NCBI GenBank assembly: GCA_036023115.1
Contig: JAYKKT010000041.1
Span: 4,861,501-4,925,500, forward strand
Source of the DNA: Brasenia schreberi
Lineage: Eukaryota > Streptophyta > Magnoliopsida > Nymphaeales > Cabombaceae
DNA length: 64,000 bases
Direction: 5' to 3'
Under the pieces are notes generated by a model that did no database searches, was not told the DNA's origin, and was given only the letters and a program-made list of their open reading frames with translations. The stretch's first letter is position 1. Each line of letters opens with the position of its first letter. The position numbers were made by a program, and so were the translations under genes. Of this stretch, positions 35,896-48,998 are shown piece by piece.

Positions 35896-36402
35896 GTTAT
35901 GAACAAAGCACCATCCCGATAATTCCAACTATCATTAGATTTCCTTTCCTTTTCTACTATAGTTGTATATACTTTTCATTGCTTTGCTTGTATTTCCTTT
36001 TCGATGCTTTATCCAAAATTTATAGAAGGAATCTTTGAGGATTTGTTCTATTTTCCTCATCCATGGCTTTTTCAATTCAACCTAAAAAATTTCTATTCCA
36101 AAGGAAATTTAGGCAACCCACCAATGCATTCTTCCCATTGCCATAATTCGGTTGTTTTGCATGGGGTTAGGAGATTTTGGTTTGGGTGTGTAGAGTTCGG
36201 GTTTGGATTCAATTTATGTATTAATAATATTTTGATAATCAGTTTGTTTTTTTTTTTGTTATCTAAAATTGATCTTACTGAAAAACTGTAATGTTTTGTT
36301 TATAAGTCCCTATCTAAGACCTCTCTCTTTCTTTCATCCCTTGTTGGTCTATCGCCCTCCCTCTCTCATACTCTTTGACTATCATTTGTTTATCTCTCGC
36401 TG
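35896..36402. other. Intergenic, pyrimidine-rich
   Basis: Contains CT-rich runs from about 36300 to 36410, the target region of RTE copy B. No gene was recognised. Confidence 0.4.
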
Positions 36403-36417
36403 TCTCTCTCAAGATCA
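36403..36417 (+). repeat. Target-site duplication of RTE copy B, left
   Basis: tctctctcaagatca, identical to 39696-39710. Confidence 0.9.
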
Positions 36418-36590
36418 ACTCCGCCCATGTAAGGGATCACCTTTGCATTGTCGGTCCCAAGCCCGGATAAAAGAGGAGGGTTGTGTTAGGCTTTCGACAG
36501 CTAGAGTAAAACTTCATCGGATTTTATAACATGGATTACAAAAATTACGAGCATTACTTTGGGGTGTCCCCACCTAGCGATGTGTTGCAG

Positions 36591-36790
36591 AGCCCGAATG
36601 CATTAATAAGTAAGCAAGGGCCACTACATTTTTGCCCGAATGTAGTGAATCAATTATAGAGAGGGTTCCCACATCATGGACGGGTGTGGGTAAAGAAGTT
36701 AGTCCCGCTACATTGTTGCCCGAATGTAGTGAATAATTTGCAAAGAGGGTCTTCGCATTTTAATTATGGACGAATGCGGGGGGTAAGGAA
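36591..36790 (+). repeat. Tandem monomers at the RTE 5' end
   Basis: ctacattnttgcccgaatgt recurs at 36624 and 36708 (period 84), with a partial copy from 36591. The same motif repeats at the 5' end of copy A (about 14380-14510), so the structure is part of the family and may be the promoter unit. Confidence 0.7.
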
Positions 36791-36799
36791 ACTAGTCCT

Positions 36800-39657
36800 A
36801 GATAATAAGATTCGTATTGGTTCTTGGAATATTGGAACATTATCCGATAAGCTAATGGAGGTGATAGATACTATGATTCGGAGAAAGATTCATATTCTAT
36901 GTTTACAAGAGACAAAATGTGTAGGAGAAAAAGCAAAAGAGATAGAGGATACAAGTTTTAAATTATGCTACTCAGGTAAATAAAAGGCTCGAAACGGAGT
37001 TGATATTATCATAAATAAAGATTTAAAGGATAGTGTAGTAGACATACAATGATATGGTGACCGAATCATGATGTTGAAATTAGTGTTAGGAGCAGAGGTT
37101 TTGAATATAGTTTGTGCTTACGTACCCGAAGTAGGACTAGAAGATAGTATAAAGATAGTTTTTTGGGAAGAGTTAGATAAGGTGATTCAAAAGATTCCAC
37201 AAAGGGAGATGATTTGTTTAGGAGGAGACTTAAATGGACATATCGGTAAAGAGGCATTAGGATATCAAGGTATTCATGGAAACTTTAGTTTTAGGGATAT
37301 AAATGAGGAAGGTAGGGAGATTTTAAATTTTGCTATGACATTTGATCTCTTTATAGTCAATACAATCTTCAAAAAACGAGATGAACATTTAATTACATAA
37401 GAGTGGCTTATCACAAACACAAATTGATTATTTTATTTGTAGAAAAAAAGATAGAGCGTGTTGTAAAGATTGCAAGGTAATTCTAGGAGAAAGCTTAACC
37501 ACCCAACATCGACTTTTAGTTATGGATTTACAAATAAAAAAATAGACAAAGAAGAAAAGAGTGCATTGAACTATTCAGACTAAATAGTGGAACCTCAAAA
37601 GCGAGAAAGAAGATATATTTAAACAAAAAGTTCTTCAAGGAGATGTTTGGAATTCTGTTGGTACACCCTGTGACATGTGGAACAATATGGCTATACATAT
37701 TAGGAAAGTGGCGAAAGATGTGTTAGGTGTATCTAAGGGAGGTGTACTAGCACAAAAAGAAACTTGGTGGTGGAGTGAAGTAGTGCAGAATAAAATCAAG
37801 GCAAAGATGGCATGTTACAAATTACATTATGTGAAGAAAACTAGTGAAACTTTAGAGGCTTATAAGAAAATAAAGAAGGAAGCGAAAAAGGCCGTGAGTG
37901 AAGCAAAAGCTAAAATTTGGGAGGATTTATATAAAAAACTAACCTCAAATGAGGGTGAAAGAGATTTTTAGGATGGCTAGAGCTAGAGATAAGAAAACTA
38001 AAGATCTTAATTATGTTAGATGCATCAAGGACGAGGATGAAAAAATTCTAGTGGCAAATGATGATATACGAAATAGATGGAAAAACTATTTTTATAAGCT
38101 TTTTAATAAAAATAAAGATGTTAGTATTAGCTTAGGAGAGTTAGCCAAATCAGAAAAGTATATAAACCACAATTTCTACTGGCGTATTCAAAAGAATGAA
38201 TTCAAAGAGGCTCTTAAATATATGAAGGGTGGTAAATCAGTAGGACCAGATAATATTCCTATAGAAGTTTAGAAAATATTAGGAGAAATAGGAATCACTT
38301 GGCTCATAAGACTATTTAATGAAATATGGAAAAACCAAAAGATGCCTAAGGAATGGAGAGCAAGTACACTTATACCCATATATAAGAACAAGGGAGACAT
38401 TCAAAATTGTGCGAATTATCAAGGTATCAAGTTAATGAGCCATACTATGAAATTGTGAGAAAGAATTATCGAACGTAGGTTAAGACAAGTATCAAGTACA
38501 ACAGAGAACCAATTTGGATTCATGCCAGGCAGATCTACTATTGAAGTGATTCACCTTTTCAGACGTCTTATGAAACATTTTAGAGTAAAAAAGAAAGACC
38601 TTCACATAATATTTATTGATCTAGAAAAAGCTTATAATAGAGTACCGATGGAGGTTCTGTGGAGAACTTTGAAAAAAAGAGGTATCCCATTAACATACAT
38701 TAACCTTATAAGAGACATGTATGATGGTGCAAAAACATGTGTGAGGTCTCATGAAGGAATGACAAACTTCTTTAAAGTTAATATTGGGTTACATCAAGGA
38801 TCAACTTTAAGTCCATACTTATTTATAATGGTGATTGATGAGTTAACAAAACATATTCAAGATGAAGTACCTTGGTGTATGTTATTTGCAGATGACATTG
38901 TATTAGTGGAGGAGTCTAAGGAAAAAGTTAATAGAAAATTGGAACTATGGAGAGAAACATTAGAAAGCAAAGACCTTCGACTTAGTAGAACAAAGACAGA
39001 ATATATGAAATGTAAGTTTGGTCATTTGGTGACCTCAGAGGATATAGAAATTAAAATTGGCATACATTGCATCCCCAAAAGGAAAGTTTTAAATACCTAG
39101 GGTCAATTTTTCAGAGTGATGGAAGAATTGATGGAGATGTTACGCATAGAGTTAATGCCGGTTGGTTAAAATGGAGAGGAGCATCAGGTATTATTTGTAA
39201 TAAGAAGATACCATTAAAGTTAAAAGGTAAATATTATAAAGCAACAATTAGGCCTGCCATGTTTTATGGTTCTGAGTGTTGGGCAGTTAATCATTAACAT
39301 GTACAAAAGATGTCTGTGATAGAAATGAAGATGTTGAGATAGATGAGTGGTCATATAAGAAAAGACCATAAACATAATGAGGTTATTAGAAACAAATTAG
39401 GAGTGACACCAATAGGGGATAAAATGAGAGAATATCGTTTAAGATGGTTTAGACATATAAAAAGAAGATCAAAAGAAGAACCTGTAAGAATGTATGAAAA
39501 ACTAAATTTAGAAAGTATTAAAAGAGCTGGAGGACGACTACAAAAGTGTTGGAAAGAAACAATAAAGAATGGTCTAGCTTATTGTGAGTTAACTGCTAAC
39601 ATGACACACGATAGGGATATGTGGAAACAAAGAATCCATGTAGCTGACCATGTCTAG
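36800..39657 (+). pseudogene. RTE endonuclease-reverse transcriptase polyprotein, several breaks
   Basis: The N-terminal APE-type endonuclease, which nicks target DNA, shows GSWNIGTL (about 36820), LQETK, GGDLNGH (about 37220) and TQHRLLVMD (about 37500). The RT domain shows [41 protein letters not shown] and the active-site box FADD (about 38890). The C-terminal part includes GSECWAVNH and RWFRHIKRR. Premature stops or frameshifts near 36981, 37050, 37398, 38270, 38456, 39098 and 39296 mean it is not translated whole. All catalytic boxes still read correctly when each frame is taken alone. Confidence 0.92.
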
Positions 39658-39695
39658 TATGGGAAAAGGCTTAGTTGTTGCTGTTATTGTTGTTA

Positions 39696-39710
39696 TCTCT
39701 CTCAAGATCA
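39696..39710 (+). repeat. Target-site duplication of RTE copy B, right
   Basis: Identical to 36403-36417 over 15 bp; it falls in the same pyrimidine-rich context. Confidence 0.9.
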
Positions 39711-41299
39711 CCCTTTGCTTTCATGCTCTCTCTATCTCTCTTGCCCTCTTTTACTATCTTTTTATCACCCTTCCTCTCTCTTCCTCTCACCCTTTCTTGC
39801 CTTCTCTCCCTCTATGTGTTTCTCACCCTCTAAGGATTGCTCTTTCATGCTCTTAGTCTCTCACCTGAACCTATCGATCTTCGTATTGCTTATTCTTTGT
39901 TGGAATTTGTTTGAAAGTTGGAACCCAATCGATTTTTGAATAAGGTGAGTTTTTTTTATGTAAGATTTGTTCTATATAAATATCGGGTGTGGTATCTTCT
40001 ATGATAGATACTGAAATATTCCACATTATAGAAGATCAAGAAGAAGCAAACAAGGTTTAATGACATCTACAACCTTATCTTGTATGTTCTCTTTGATTTT
40101 ATCTTTAACAAATGCTTCTTTGGATTCAGGATGGGACCCTTGTTATGTTTTGCGATTGAACAAGTTGCTTTCTGTGTTGGAGTTGATAAGTATCATCAAT
40201 ACTTCTGATGGGGCTTTGTACTTTTTTTGTGACACATTAAATGACTTGAACTTTTAAAAAATATAACAAGATGCCTTTTCTTGGTTAGTTGACTAATGAC
40301 CTAGCATGAAGGTTAGTACTTATTTACCTCATTAGGCAACAACAATCAACTTAGTATTTCCATTAATTTAGCAAATTCATTCTTCAATAGCTTTTAGGAT
40401 ATATGCACAACTATAAAGCAATTTTTGTAAGTTATGCTACCAATATTGATTCATGTTTACTTAGTAGTTGTCTAGTTGTCATATGGATATTTGCTAATTT
40501 AGGCTTTATTTTTGTTCTTTTTCATATTAGGCATTCATTAATACCCTAGCAATTGAGTCTTATCTCATGTTTATCTCTAATTTCACCTTAGATCTAGTCA
40601 TTCATTTGGCCAACATTCATTTGGTTCTACATTCCATCTCATTAGTTGCACATAGTTATGTTGTTTTTTATTGGTATTTTCCAGAATTATTTTACTTATA
40701 TATTAGTACGACTTTGTTTTGTTGTTGAGACTATTGGGATTCTTTCAATGGAGCTTCTTAACTTTGGTTATGTTATAAGTGAATTGTAGCCTAAATTTAT
40801 TCCTGAAGAATTTAGCTTTCAGATTAATCCTCCTAGCCTCATCATGAAGCTCATTTTTAGGTTTGTATTTGTTACAATGCATGCAATAACTTTAAAATTT
40901 GCAGAATTACATTTTAAATTGAGTGTCATTGAAGGATTTTGGTTAGGGTCATCTAGATCTCCATCTTACGAAGTTAGGAAACCTTTGAAGGGATTTACTT
41001 TTTATCTTTTTCAAGCAATGAAAACTTGATGTTTGTTTTTCTTTATCAGGAGTGCCAAGCAATTAGTTGTAATACGCCTTTAAGTTAACTGAGTGGTTTA
41101 GGCTTTGTATCCTCCAAGTGTGTATGCAGCCAATGGTGAGACATAGGCAAGGATGACTATTTCTAGAAAGGTCTATATGTGCAGAAAGATGGGCATCCAT
41201 GTGTGCAACCGTGCAAGAAGACTTCTCCCCAACATGCTTCAAAGGTCCATACATTAATAGATGAATTTGAATATCTAAATATGAAAGAATTGGAATAGG
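39711..41299. other. Intergenic, no gene recognised
   Basis: Begins as the other half of the CT-rich target of RTE copy B. An open frame at 40844-41029 has no known motif. Confidence 0.35.
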
Positions 41300-43126
41300 T
41301 TTCTTTTATATTTCAAAAGTATTGGTCATTGTTGACCAAATGAAGATATAGAGATAACATAATAGATGATCATGTTATTGAGAAAATCTTGCAATCTTTA
41401 GATAAAAGATTTAACTATGTAGTTGTTGCCAAACATTTGGACACCATAACCATTGAAGAGCCCATTGGATCCTTGCAAGCTGATGAAGAACAATCAAGAA
41501 GCTGACACAAGAATAAGAAAAACAAGTTTTACAAGTATAGCATTCTTCAAATGAGAGAAAGGATGGCCTGTCTCAAAAAGACCATGGGCATGGGAGAGGT
41601 CATGGTGGAGGTGGAAGAAGTAGTAAACTATTTTCAAATAAAAAAGAGAGAAAACAAGATTCTAATAAAGAAAGAGGTTGTAGAAAATGTAGAGAAAGAC
41701 ATTATAAATTAAATGTTAAATGTACTTTTGATGAATATAGACAATTTTCTTTGGAATGCAAAATTAATATTCAGAAATTAAATTTTGTGGAGATTAAAAA
41801 CAACAAAGAAAATCCTACTTGGCTTCTTGTTACTAAAGAAGATGTGAGTTGATGGTATCCTTACTTGGTAATCACATATGCAGAAAGAAGAAAGTGGAGC
41901 TTTAAGAATCAATTGGAGGTGTCATAACTTTTGAAGACTCTTCTTAAGTACATGTCAACAGAAAATATACAATCTTCATCTTTTCAATGATGAAAGTTAT
42001 CAACTTATTTAAAATGTTTTACTTGTACCTCAAATGGAAAGTAACATTTTAAGTTTGGGACACCTCTTGAGGAAAAATTATGATATTCAAATGATGGTAC
42101 CAAGGACGCTACAACAAAAGTAATTTAGCTAAAAGGATGAATCAGACTACTATCAGCCACCATCTCATGAAGAGCAAGAATATAAAAAAATTATGGATAT
42201 AAATAATGTTTGTTATATCTACTTAATGAATAGGAGTCTTATAAAAGTATTCATGTCAAAGCACTACAAAAGGCATGGAGTGGATTCAAGGAAAGTGTCT
42301 TTCATTTGAGTGATATGTACATGAGTAAACTTGATAAAAGTGACAAGTATACTTTTATTGATTATAATCAAAGTTTCAAGGACTGCAAACTGTATCATAC
42401 TATTAGTAGGAAAATCATCATTAGTAGAGATGCCTAATTTCACAAAGAGAAACCTATATAATGGAGGGAAAAAACGATATGCAGTCTGCTTCAAGCATTT
42501 TCTCCTCAAAGTGCACATATAAATGAAGCAAGTTCAAGTAAAGGTCCTAAAAGAATAAAAAACCTCCAAGAGTTGTATGATATAATGGAGTTAAGACATA
42601 ACTAGAGTGATGTTATTACCTTTTGTTTCATTACTGATAGTAAGCCTAGATAGAAGCTGGAGATGCCGTAGGTGAAGAAATCAAAACAATAAAAAAGAAT
42701 AATGCTTAGGAGGTGTCTGTGTTTCCAAGAGACAAAAACACAATTTGAATCAAGGTCTATACATCAATTAAGAATTCTAAATGGCAAATTAAGAGGTATA
42801 AAACTGGATTGTTAGCTAAAGGATACAAGAAAAGGAAGAAAGTAATTATGATAAGTTATTGAAGGATCTTCACTAATCACGAAAGGGTTCTACGAAGGTT
42901 TGCATTGATAACAAGTTTACAATCGCATTAGACAAGAATTTGGTTTTTCATGAAAGGAGTAAGTATATTGATACTAGGTACCAACTTATTAGAAATACAT
43001 TTCAAAGAAAAGATTGCATATATAAATTGTTAAGATCATAGATATCTTTACCAAACCTTTGTAAATTGAAGTTCTTCAAAAATTATTGTTAGTACTTTGC
43101 ACGATGGAATCAAGTTCAAAGTAGGT
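41300..43126 (+). mobile_element. Second decayed Ty1-copia retrotransposon, internal remnants
   Basis: Remnants appear in copia order. Gag is at about 41320-41500 (VDQMK, DHVIEKILQSLDKRFNYVV). The protease/pre-integrase junction is at about 41995-42090 (VLLVPQMESNILSLGHLLRKN). RT remnants (LLAKGYKK) are at about 42800. The RNase H end lies at about 42945-43110 (ERSKYIDTRY, then FTKPL-like and KLKFFKN). The element is shortened by internal deletions (about 1.8 kb instead of about 4 kb) and has many stops. Confidence 0.8.
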
Positions 43127-43480
43127 TGTTGATAAATAAACTTAATTTATTTAGATATTTTCAAACTTTTAGAGAGTCAATAGTTTTTTTTTTGAAATTT
43201 CATGTGAAGGGAAATTAACTATTTGGTTTTTTATTATATAGAAAGCTTTGTCATCAAATTTGTGTCAAGAAAAGTTAACTAGTTGCACATTTTAATATTA
43301 GGAAGTTTGTTCAGTAAGTTATCAAACTTTTCTAGAAAATTATATTTGTATTTCTAAATGTAAAAAAGGTTAATGATTATAACAGATTAATGAGAAATAT
43401 TGTAGACTCTTCTTCTTCCTCTCTTCCATATCAATTTGTTTATTTGATTTTTATTGATCTTTGGTATCTAAATTCTAACA
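43127..43480 (+). repeat. Probable 3' LTR of the second copia element
   Basis: Starts TGTTGATAAA right after the RNase H end and runs to aattctaaca, a usual copia LTR end. No 5' partner was recognised, so the limits are inferred. Confidence 0.45.
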
Positions 43481-45231
43481 ATTAAAAGATAAACAAGATT
43501 CTTGTTTGCTAGAAATTTCTTTAGTTTCTAAAAACTGATTTACAAAATTGTGGAATTGATAATGATTGAGATTTCAACATCTTCAAATGGAGAATTTGTA
43601 GCTAAAACCCGATTTTGGATGCTTAATGACTGATGACATGAGCACAGGACTGATGAAAGGAATTTAATCCAGGATGACTCCCAAGCACATTATAATTTTG
43701 GTAGCATGATTGCATCTCAAAATCTGGAACGTAAAAATTTTCCGAGCCAGATTTTAAACTACTTTTCTATAAAAGAATCTTATTGACCCCTATTGGTCTG
43801 TTGAAGGAATTAATTGGGATATATTTCCTAATATCCAAACAACTATGAATTTGTTCTACCAATAGAAACCACAAACAAGCTTTTAACTTAACCAGGTTGG
43901 GTAAGCTCCAAGGAATTTTAAGTTTTCAATATATCATGCCTTATGATTTCTATCATGAAGAAACATTCCTCCATTTGATTCATTTCCTGACGTAACTTGC
44001 CAAAGGTGACCATGACTCAACCCAAAACGACTCAAGGTGCAATTGGTTGAAAGCTTTGAGAACATCTAGAAGGCCATGAAGAAGTCGACTAAGTTGTACA
44101 TGTTTTGGGGTCCAAACATAGCCCAATGCAAGGCAACCTAGAATTGTGGGCCCAATTGATGATGTGACCAGTTGATTGGACACACCCATGGCTGGCTGCA
44201 CCTATCAATAGTCCTCATTTGATTTGCTTTTTTGTCATTAAGGTTTTATTATGTTATTTTGATGATTAGAAGTCTTTCAGCTAAGTAGGCTAATTATCTT
44301 TTATATTTACAAGGCAAAATGAATTGTAAAATATTTGAAATATCTTTGATCCATATAAAGGATGCATATGGATAGATTTCAAAGTTTTTTTTTATGGATT
44401 CCTGTCTCTCCTTGTTCTCTCCTTCCTTTAGCTTTCAAGTTCTCTATCTATTGAGTTCTCTTTATCGATATACTAAATTGACTATTCAATTCAAGCATGT
44501 TGTGATCTTGGCCAGTCAAAAGGCATCGCCTTTGTTGTCATTAGGTGGGAGTATCCACGTCCAAGTGGTTCAAATGAATTTGTTGATTTAAACTCTCTCA
44601 TATGAATTTTACCTCATAATGACTTTGCAGTTATAAAATGGAAAATGTTGAAATTTCTGGCAAGTCAAGTAATAGTTTGAGCTTTCAAAAAATCAGAAAT
44701 TTGTATGCTTTCATGTTGCTTCAACATAACAATCTTTCTCATTAATAAGTTCTTTCATCGTTTGAGTTAGTTTCAGTTTACCTTCCTCATAGAGTGTCAC
44801 TCACTACAATGCATAATATTTGTCAAGATTGTTCTATTTGCAATGAAGCTTAGTATCTATAGTACTTGTAGTATAAATTCATTTCATTAACTAGATTGTT
44901 TGTCTAGCAAGTGATAAACATCATAGGGAAAAGGCGAAACTTGACAAGTGGAGTTGCGAGATAGAAGTGGTGAGGAACTCATTTCTACACTAAATTAAGG
45001 AAGAGAAGGGAATTGAGCCAAAATGTATAAGATATTTGGTTCTTGAACCACTTTCCAGGAGTTGATCCTTATTTGTAATTAGCCATTAGATAATAATACA
45101 TTATTTCCATAAGAGACATGAAGGTCATAAGACTTTTTGAATTCCAAGTAAATTCCCTCTGCATATCGCAATGTAAAGATGTTCATCATCTATTTAGCTA
45201 TAAGGCCGATTTGGTTCTACTTTACTATTGT
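43481..45231. other. Intergenic, no gene recognised
   Basis: Nothing assignable was seen on either strand. Confidence 0.35.
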
Positions 45232-45640
45232 TGTTGCCTAAAGTGACAATGCAATTAGAATGGTAATTTCGTACACCCGCTCGAATGCAATGTGATGCAA
45301 GGTGTGTAAGAGAACTCTAACTCTCATTCTTAAGGGGATTGATAAGGCTTCAGGTGATGAGATGGATCCCTAGGAACCTGATTATATTGGGGTCACGTAA
45401 AGTAAAAGAGCACTCGATGTGCTTAGGAGTGCATTGAGAATGCTAAGTTACAACTGTTCTTAGGAAAGTGAGAGAAACATGAAAGTAAGAATTGTAATTG
45501 TGTCTTTTTTATCTTTATTACAACCACTATTTATTACAACATTTCTTTGTCATTGCCTCTTATTTGCTACCTTATTAGGTTGAACGTACTAACTGATTCT
45601 ACAACTCCTCGGTACTTCAAGACCTGTAAATATAATGTGC
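45232..45640 (-). repeat. Left LTR (3' LTR) of the gypsy-like element
   Basis: Shares gatgcaattagaatg-like, ctctaac-ctcattct, gcttcaggtgatg and cattgcctctt blocks with the right LTR in the same order. The inner limit is uncertain. Confidence 0.7.
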
Positions 45641-45897
45641 CCTAATTGCTTGCTTTATTCATTAGGGCCTCTCAAGGTTCTTGTTAAGTGTTCCCTCTCC
45701 TTTTGACACCTCTAAACATCTTCTACATAACTTTAAACATTTCTCGACATGTTCCCTACAACTTCATGTCCATAGTTATTGAGACCATGAGTCATACTTT
45801 TACCGATTGCACATCAAAAAGGTCCTAAGAAATCTCTTTCCTTAGCATGATTCCCAAGATTTTGTTTTTCTTAGGAAACATTTGGGATTTATAAGGG

Positions 45898-46820
45898 TTG
45901 AGTTCCTTCTTCCTTCTTATTTCTCACCTTCATCCTTTTGCTTTCTTGTACATCTTCCTAAAAAACTCTTCATCTTCTTGCTTTCATGGTTTTCAACTCC
46001 AATTTTGTCCTCCTCCTACTGAAATATCAACAGTTGACCTTGTTGATTTTCATAACGAGGATATGTCATTGGCTTGTAATGCCTTTCTAATGTCCTATTG
46101 CGCTGACTTTATTTGCTCTTGGCCTTCTATCAATCAGTTATATATTGATTGGGTGGACCAAATTAGAGAACATAAGTGTCCTCTCTAGATAGAATGGAGT
46201 ATAAACATTTTCATCCTGCTATCTTATTTGACCATACAATTTTATGTCCTTCTCTTTCATCCTTTCTTGGATTTCTTGGCACAATCATTTTCAATTCCAC
46301 TTTGGGATGATGTATCCAACAATCGTGGACGTCTGAGCGATCAAGGGCCTACCGATCTATGGTGTCAACTCTGTTTCCTTGGTTGGTTAAAACTTCAACA
46401 CCCTCAAACTCACCATACAACTCTCTTGTGAAGATTTCACCCAACAATATTTGGTCACTAGTACTATGGCAAATGAAAAACACCATGTTTTCTTGTTATT
46501 ATGGTTTTGCTTTTATTATTAATCAGTAGTGAATATGTATGGTATATTGCCATCATCATGTTCGGCATGAAGTTGTTGTTTGCTCCCTTTTTCCTAGCCA
46601 TGGTATATCATGCAACCCATTATCCTCTCAATGCTCTTTGGAGAGTAGGCTTCACACATCTAGTAGGAGGACTATTATAGTTCTTTCAACTCTGAATCCA
46701 TTTATACTTCTCAAAGTACAAATTTACATATCTTACTCCCTAGCAAATCCTACTAAATACATTAGGATCCGCTTTAAGTCTCATTCCTCCCATTTTCATA
46801 TCTCCTATAGATATTATTAG
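45898..46820 (+). pseudogene. PMD (plant mobile domain) reading frame 1, antisense to the element
   Basis: Pieces in two to three frames give the order of a plant mobile domain: WVDQIREHKCPL (about 46150), FHFGMMYPTIVDV-AIKGLPIYG (about 46290-46360; family MMTPTLFDVAAITGLPPTG) and EKHHVFLLLWFC (about 46475; family EEHxAFLxxWLxK). Stops and frameshifts break it. The PMD is a transposon-derived domain of unknown biochemical activity, also present in host proteins MAIN and MAIL1. Confidence 0.65.
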
Positions 46821-48199
46821 TTAGTTATGGACTACCAATCCTAAAGAAGTAACCTTCTTATCTCCATATTTTGGTCCCTCCAATTCTCCTTCTACCATTG
46901 AATTGATGGCAAACCTTTTTGAGATAAGATGTCAAAGATCTTTTCTCTCCAACTCTTATTTTGTAGTGTCTCTAGGTGATCTAGGTTTAATTTGATCATT
47001 TTTGAACCATACATTCTCCATTGTCTTGCTTGTCAATTGAGGTTTCAACAAAGTTTACCTATCATCACAGATTTGTCAGTCGACCAAGTTGATTAGCAAG
47101 GATCCTTTCAATTCCAAAGTTTATATACTTGTTCTGAGGAGACTTCAGATTTTACTGCTTGATGGACCATCCTTCATGAAGATATGGCAAAGGCTTTATT
47201 TGATGACTATTGACTGAGGCTTATAGACCACAGTGTGGATGTGGCTACCAGTAATGATTTGAGGTCCCAATGGAAGCACTCTTGCACATATTCTCCATCC
47301 TCTTCAATTGATCTTTCTAATTGGCTTTCTTCTCTACTTTTCAAGAAAAGGGTTTCAAGATCTACTCCTTTAACAAGGACTACCAGAAGCGAGATGAGGC
47401 TAAGAGCTCCAAGCACACCTTCTGAATCTCATCATCTTATCAATGTGGCAAATTCAATTGATGACATCTTTGTTCCTACTTTTGAGGTCATTGGCAATAG
47501 GATCTCTTCATATTATGAAACACGCAATGGCTAGACATCATGGCATCCTGATCACAAGGTGACTAATGCAGGTACACATAGGCTAGATGGATCTTCATTA
47601 ATTCTATTTCATGGTATTCTATCATCTATGATCCATCAGCTTGTGGAGCTTCCTTCTATCACATCTACCTTGGATGTGATGATTCACGGTCTACATTTGT
47701 TGTCCACCCTTTGGGGAGCCAACCTATCCTTCGAGTTAGATAAATTGGCAAATGAAACTTCTGATATGCATCTTAAAACATGCTAGAGTTGCCCTCTGTT
47801 TGCACAAACTCAACTTGCTTGTACTGTCGATCATTAGAAGTATATCCGCTCCTTTTCTTAGTAAGTTTTTGTCACTATAGAGACCTACCATAGAGTTCTT
47901 GCCCACTTAGCAGAGGTGTCTTCGCTAAGACTCATCCCATGAGTTTCATCTTCTACTTCATTTCAACTTTCGTGGCTTCAAAAACCTCATCCACTTCCAA
48001 ATTGCCAACTTTGGGTCACCACGTATCTTGTATCCCTGATTTGGAATACTTCTTTCTTGGCCCTACTATATTTGTGAATGTAGACCTCAAGATTGTTGAC
48101 AAAATGATCATCCTAGAGACTTTGCCTCTTTATGCTAATTGGTATTAGTATGATCATTTTCCAAAAACCCTCCGCACCTAATTGAAGACTTCTCAAGAA
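46821..48199 (+). other. Spacer between the two PMD frames
   Basis: Open stretches at 47235-47534 and 47559-47786 probably belong to the C-terminal, poorly conserved part of PMD frame 1, but no motif proves it. Confidence 0.35.
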
Positions 48200-48998
48200 T
48201 ACATCCTCTAGTTGAACCAGGTAAGAGCCCAATACATGGATGACTGACATATATGAGAAATTTTCTATCTTATCTATCTCTCCCGAATTACCTTTTCTAC
48301 AAACTTTAACCTCCTCTTGGGCTTCTCAGTGTTGAAAGATCAACTACTTCATCCTTAAATCGGGTATGGTTGGTCCTACTATTTTTTATGGTTATGCCAT
48401 CATTGATCTCCCTTGTGATATCTATGAACTATATTCTCTTAGTTCCCCTCATTTCCAATTCTCTTTCCTCTCCAAGAATATGTCATTTAAAGGATTCTTG
48501 GAATCGAATGTCCATCACTTAAGGGAAGTCACTGCCGATGAATATACTAGCTTTTTTCTATTTTGGATGTGCAAATTCATTATTTTCTCAAGCGGTGTAA
48601 TGACCACTGAAGAGTATCATGTCATTGTCGAGTTCTTGATTTTCAACTACCCTTTTGACTTTTGTTCTTTTTTCTTGAGTATCCTTTTTCGAGGAATACA
48701 TTCTTTATTTCTCAGCTTGCCAATGAAAAATCTCCTAGCATTGCTTCCGACCCATGGTAGTTCTTTCACTATTAGATATATTTGTATTGTCCCCTGCTAC
48801 ATGTTCTTAATAACTAAGGTGGCCTTGCTAACCTCAACTAGCAGGATTTCTTGTGGGCGGAGTTTTATTCTATCGATCAATCACGGCAAGCTACTTCGCC
48901 TAGAGCTCGACAATAATACTGACTTAAATTCATTGGGATCCTTGTTGAGTACATTTTTGATCAATTCGATGTCAACAAGAGAAAAGTCTAAGAGGTAG
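48200..48998 (+). pseudogene. PMD reading frame 2, antisense to the element
   Basis: The open frame 48366-48998 (210 codons) starts MVGPTIFYGYAIIDLP, the PMD signature MxxPTxxDVxxIxxLP. Next come DEYTSFFLFWMCKFIIFSS (family EEHxAFLxYWLxKYIF) and SILFRGIHSL (family LAxLYRGL). Upstream, about 48200-48365 continues the domain in another frame with stops. The arrangement repeats that of frame 1, so the element carries two PMD units in tandem rather than one interrupted domain. Confidence 0.65.

Larger units (their letters stand above)
36418..39695 (+). mobile_element. RTE-clade LINE, copy B, near full length
   Basis: About 3.28 kb, bounded by a perfect 15-bp duplication. Its 5' region has two roughly 84-bp monomers, a single long reading frame follows, and the 3' end is ttagttgttgctgttattgttgtt, the short tandem tail typical of plant RTE elements. 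It lacks LTRs and a poly(A) tail. It shares 5' and 3' ends with copy A and 3' sequence with copy C. A clean duplication and the least damaged frame suggest it is the youngest of the three. Confidence 0.93.

Noticed and set aside
32885..35900. 5-bp gttat at 32885 and 35896 as target duplication of a 3-kb solo LTR
   Set aside because: A 5-bp match plus TG is expected by chance in a few kb, and the left start TGGAG does not mirror the TGTAAAC end.
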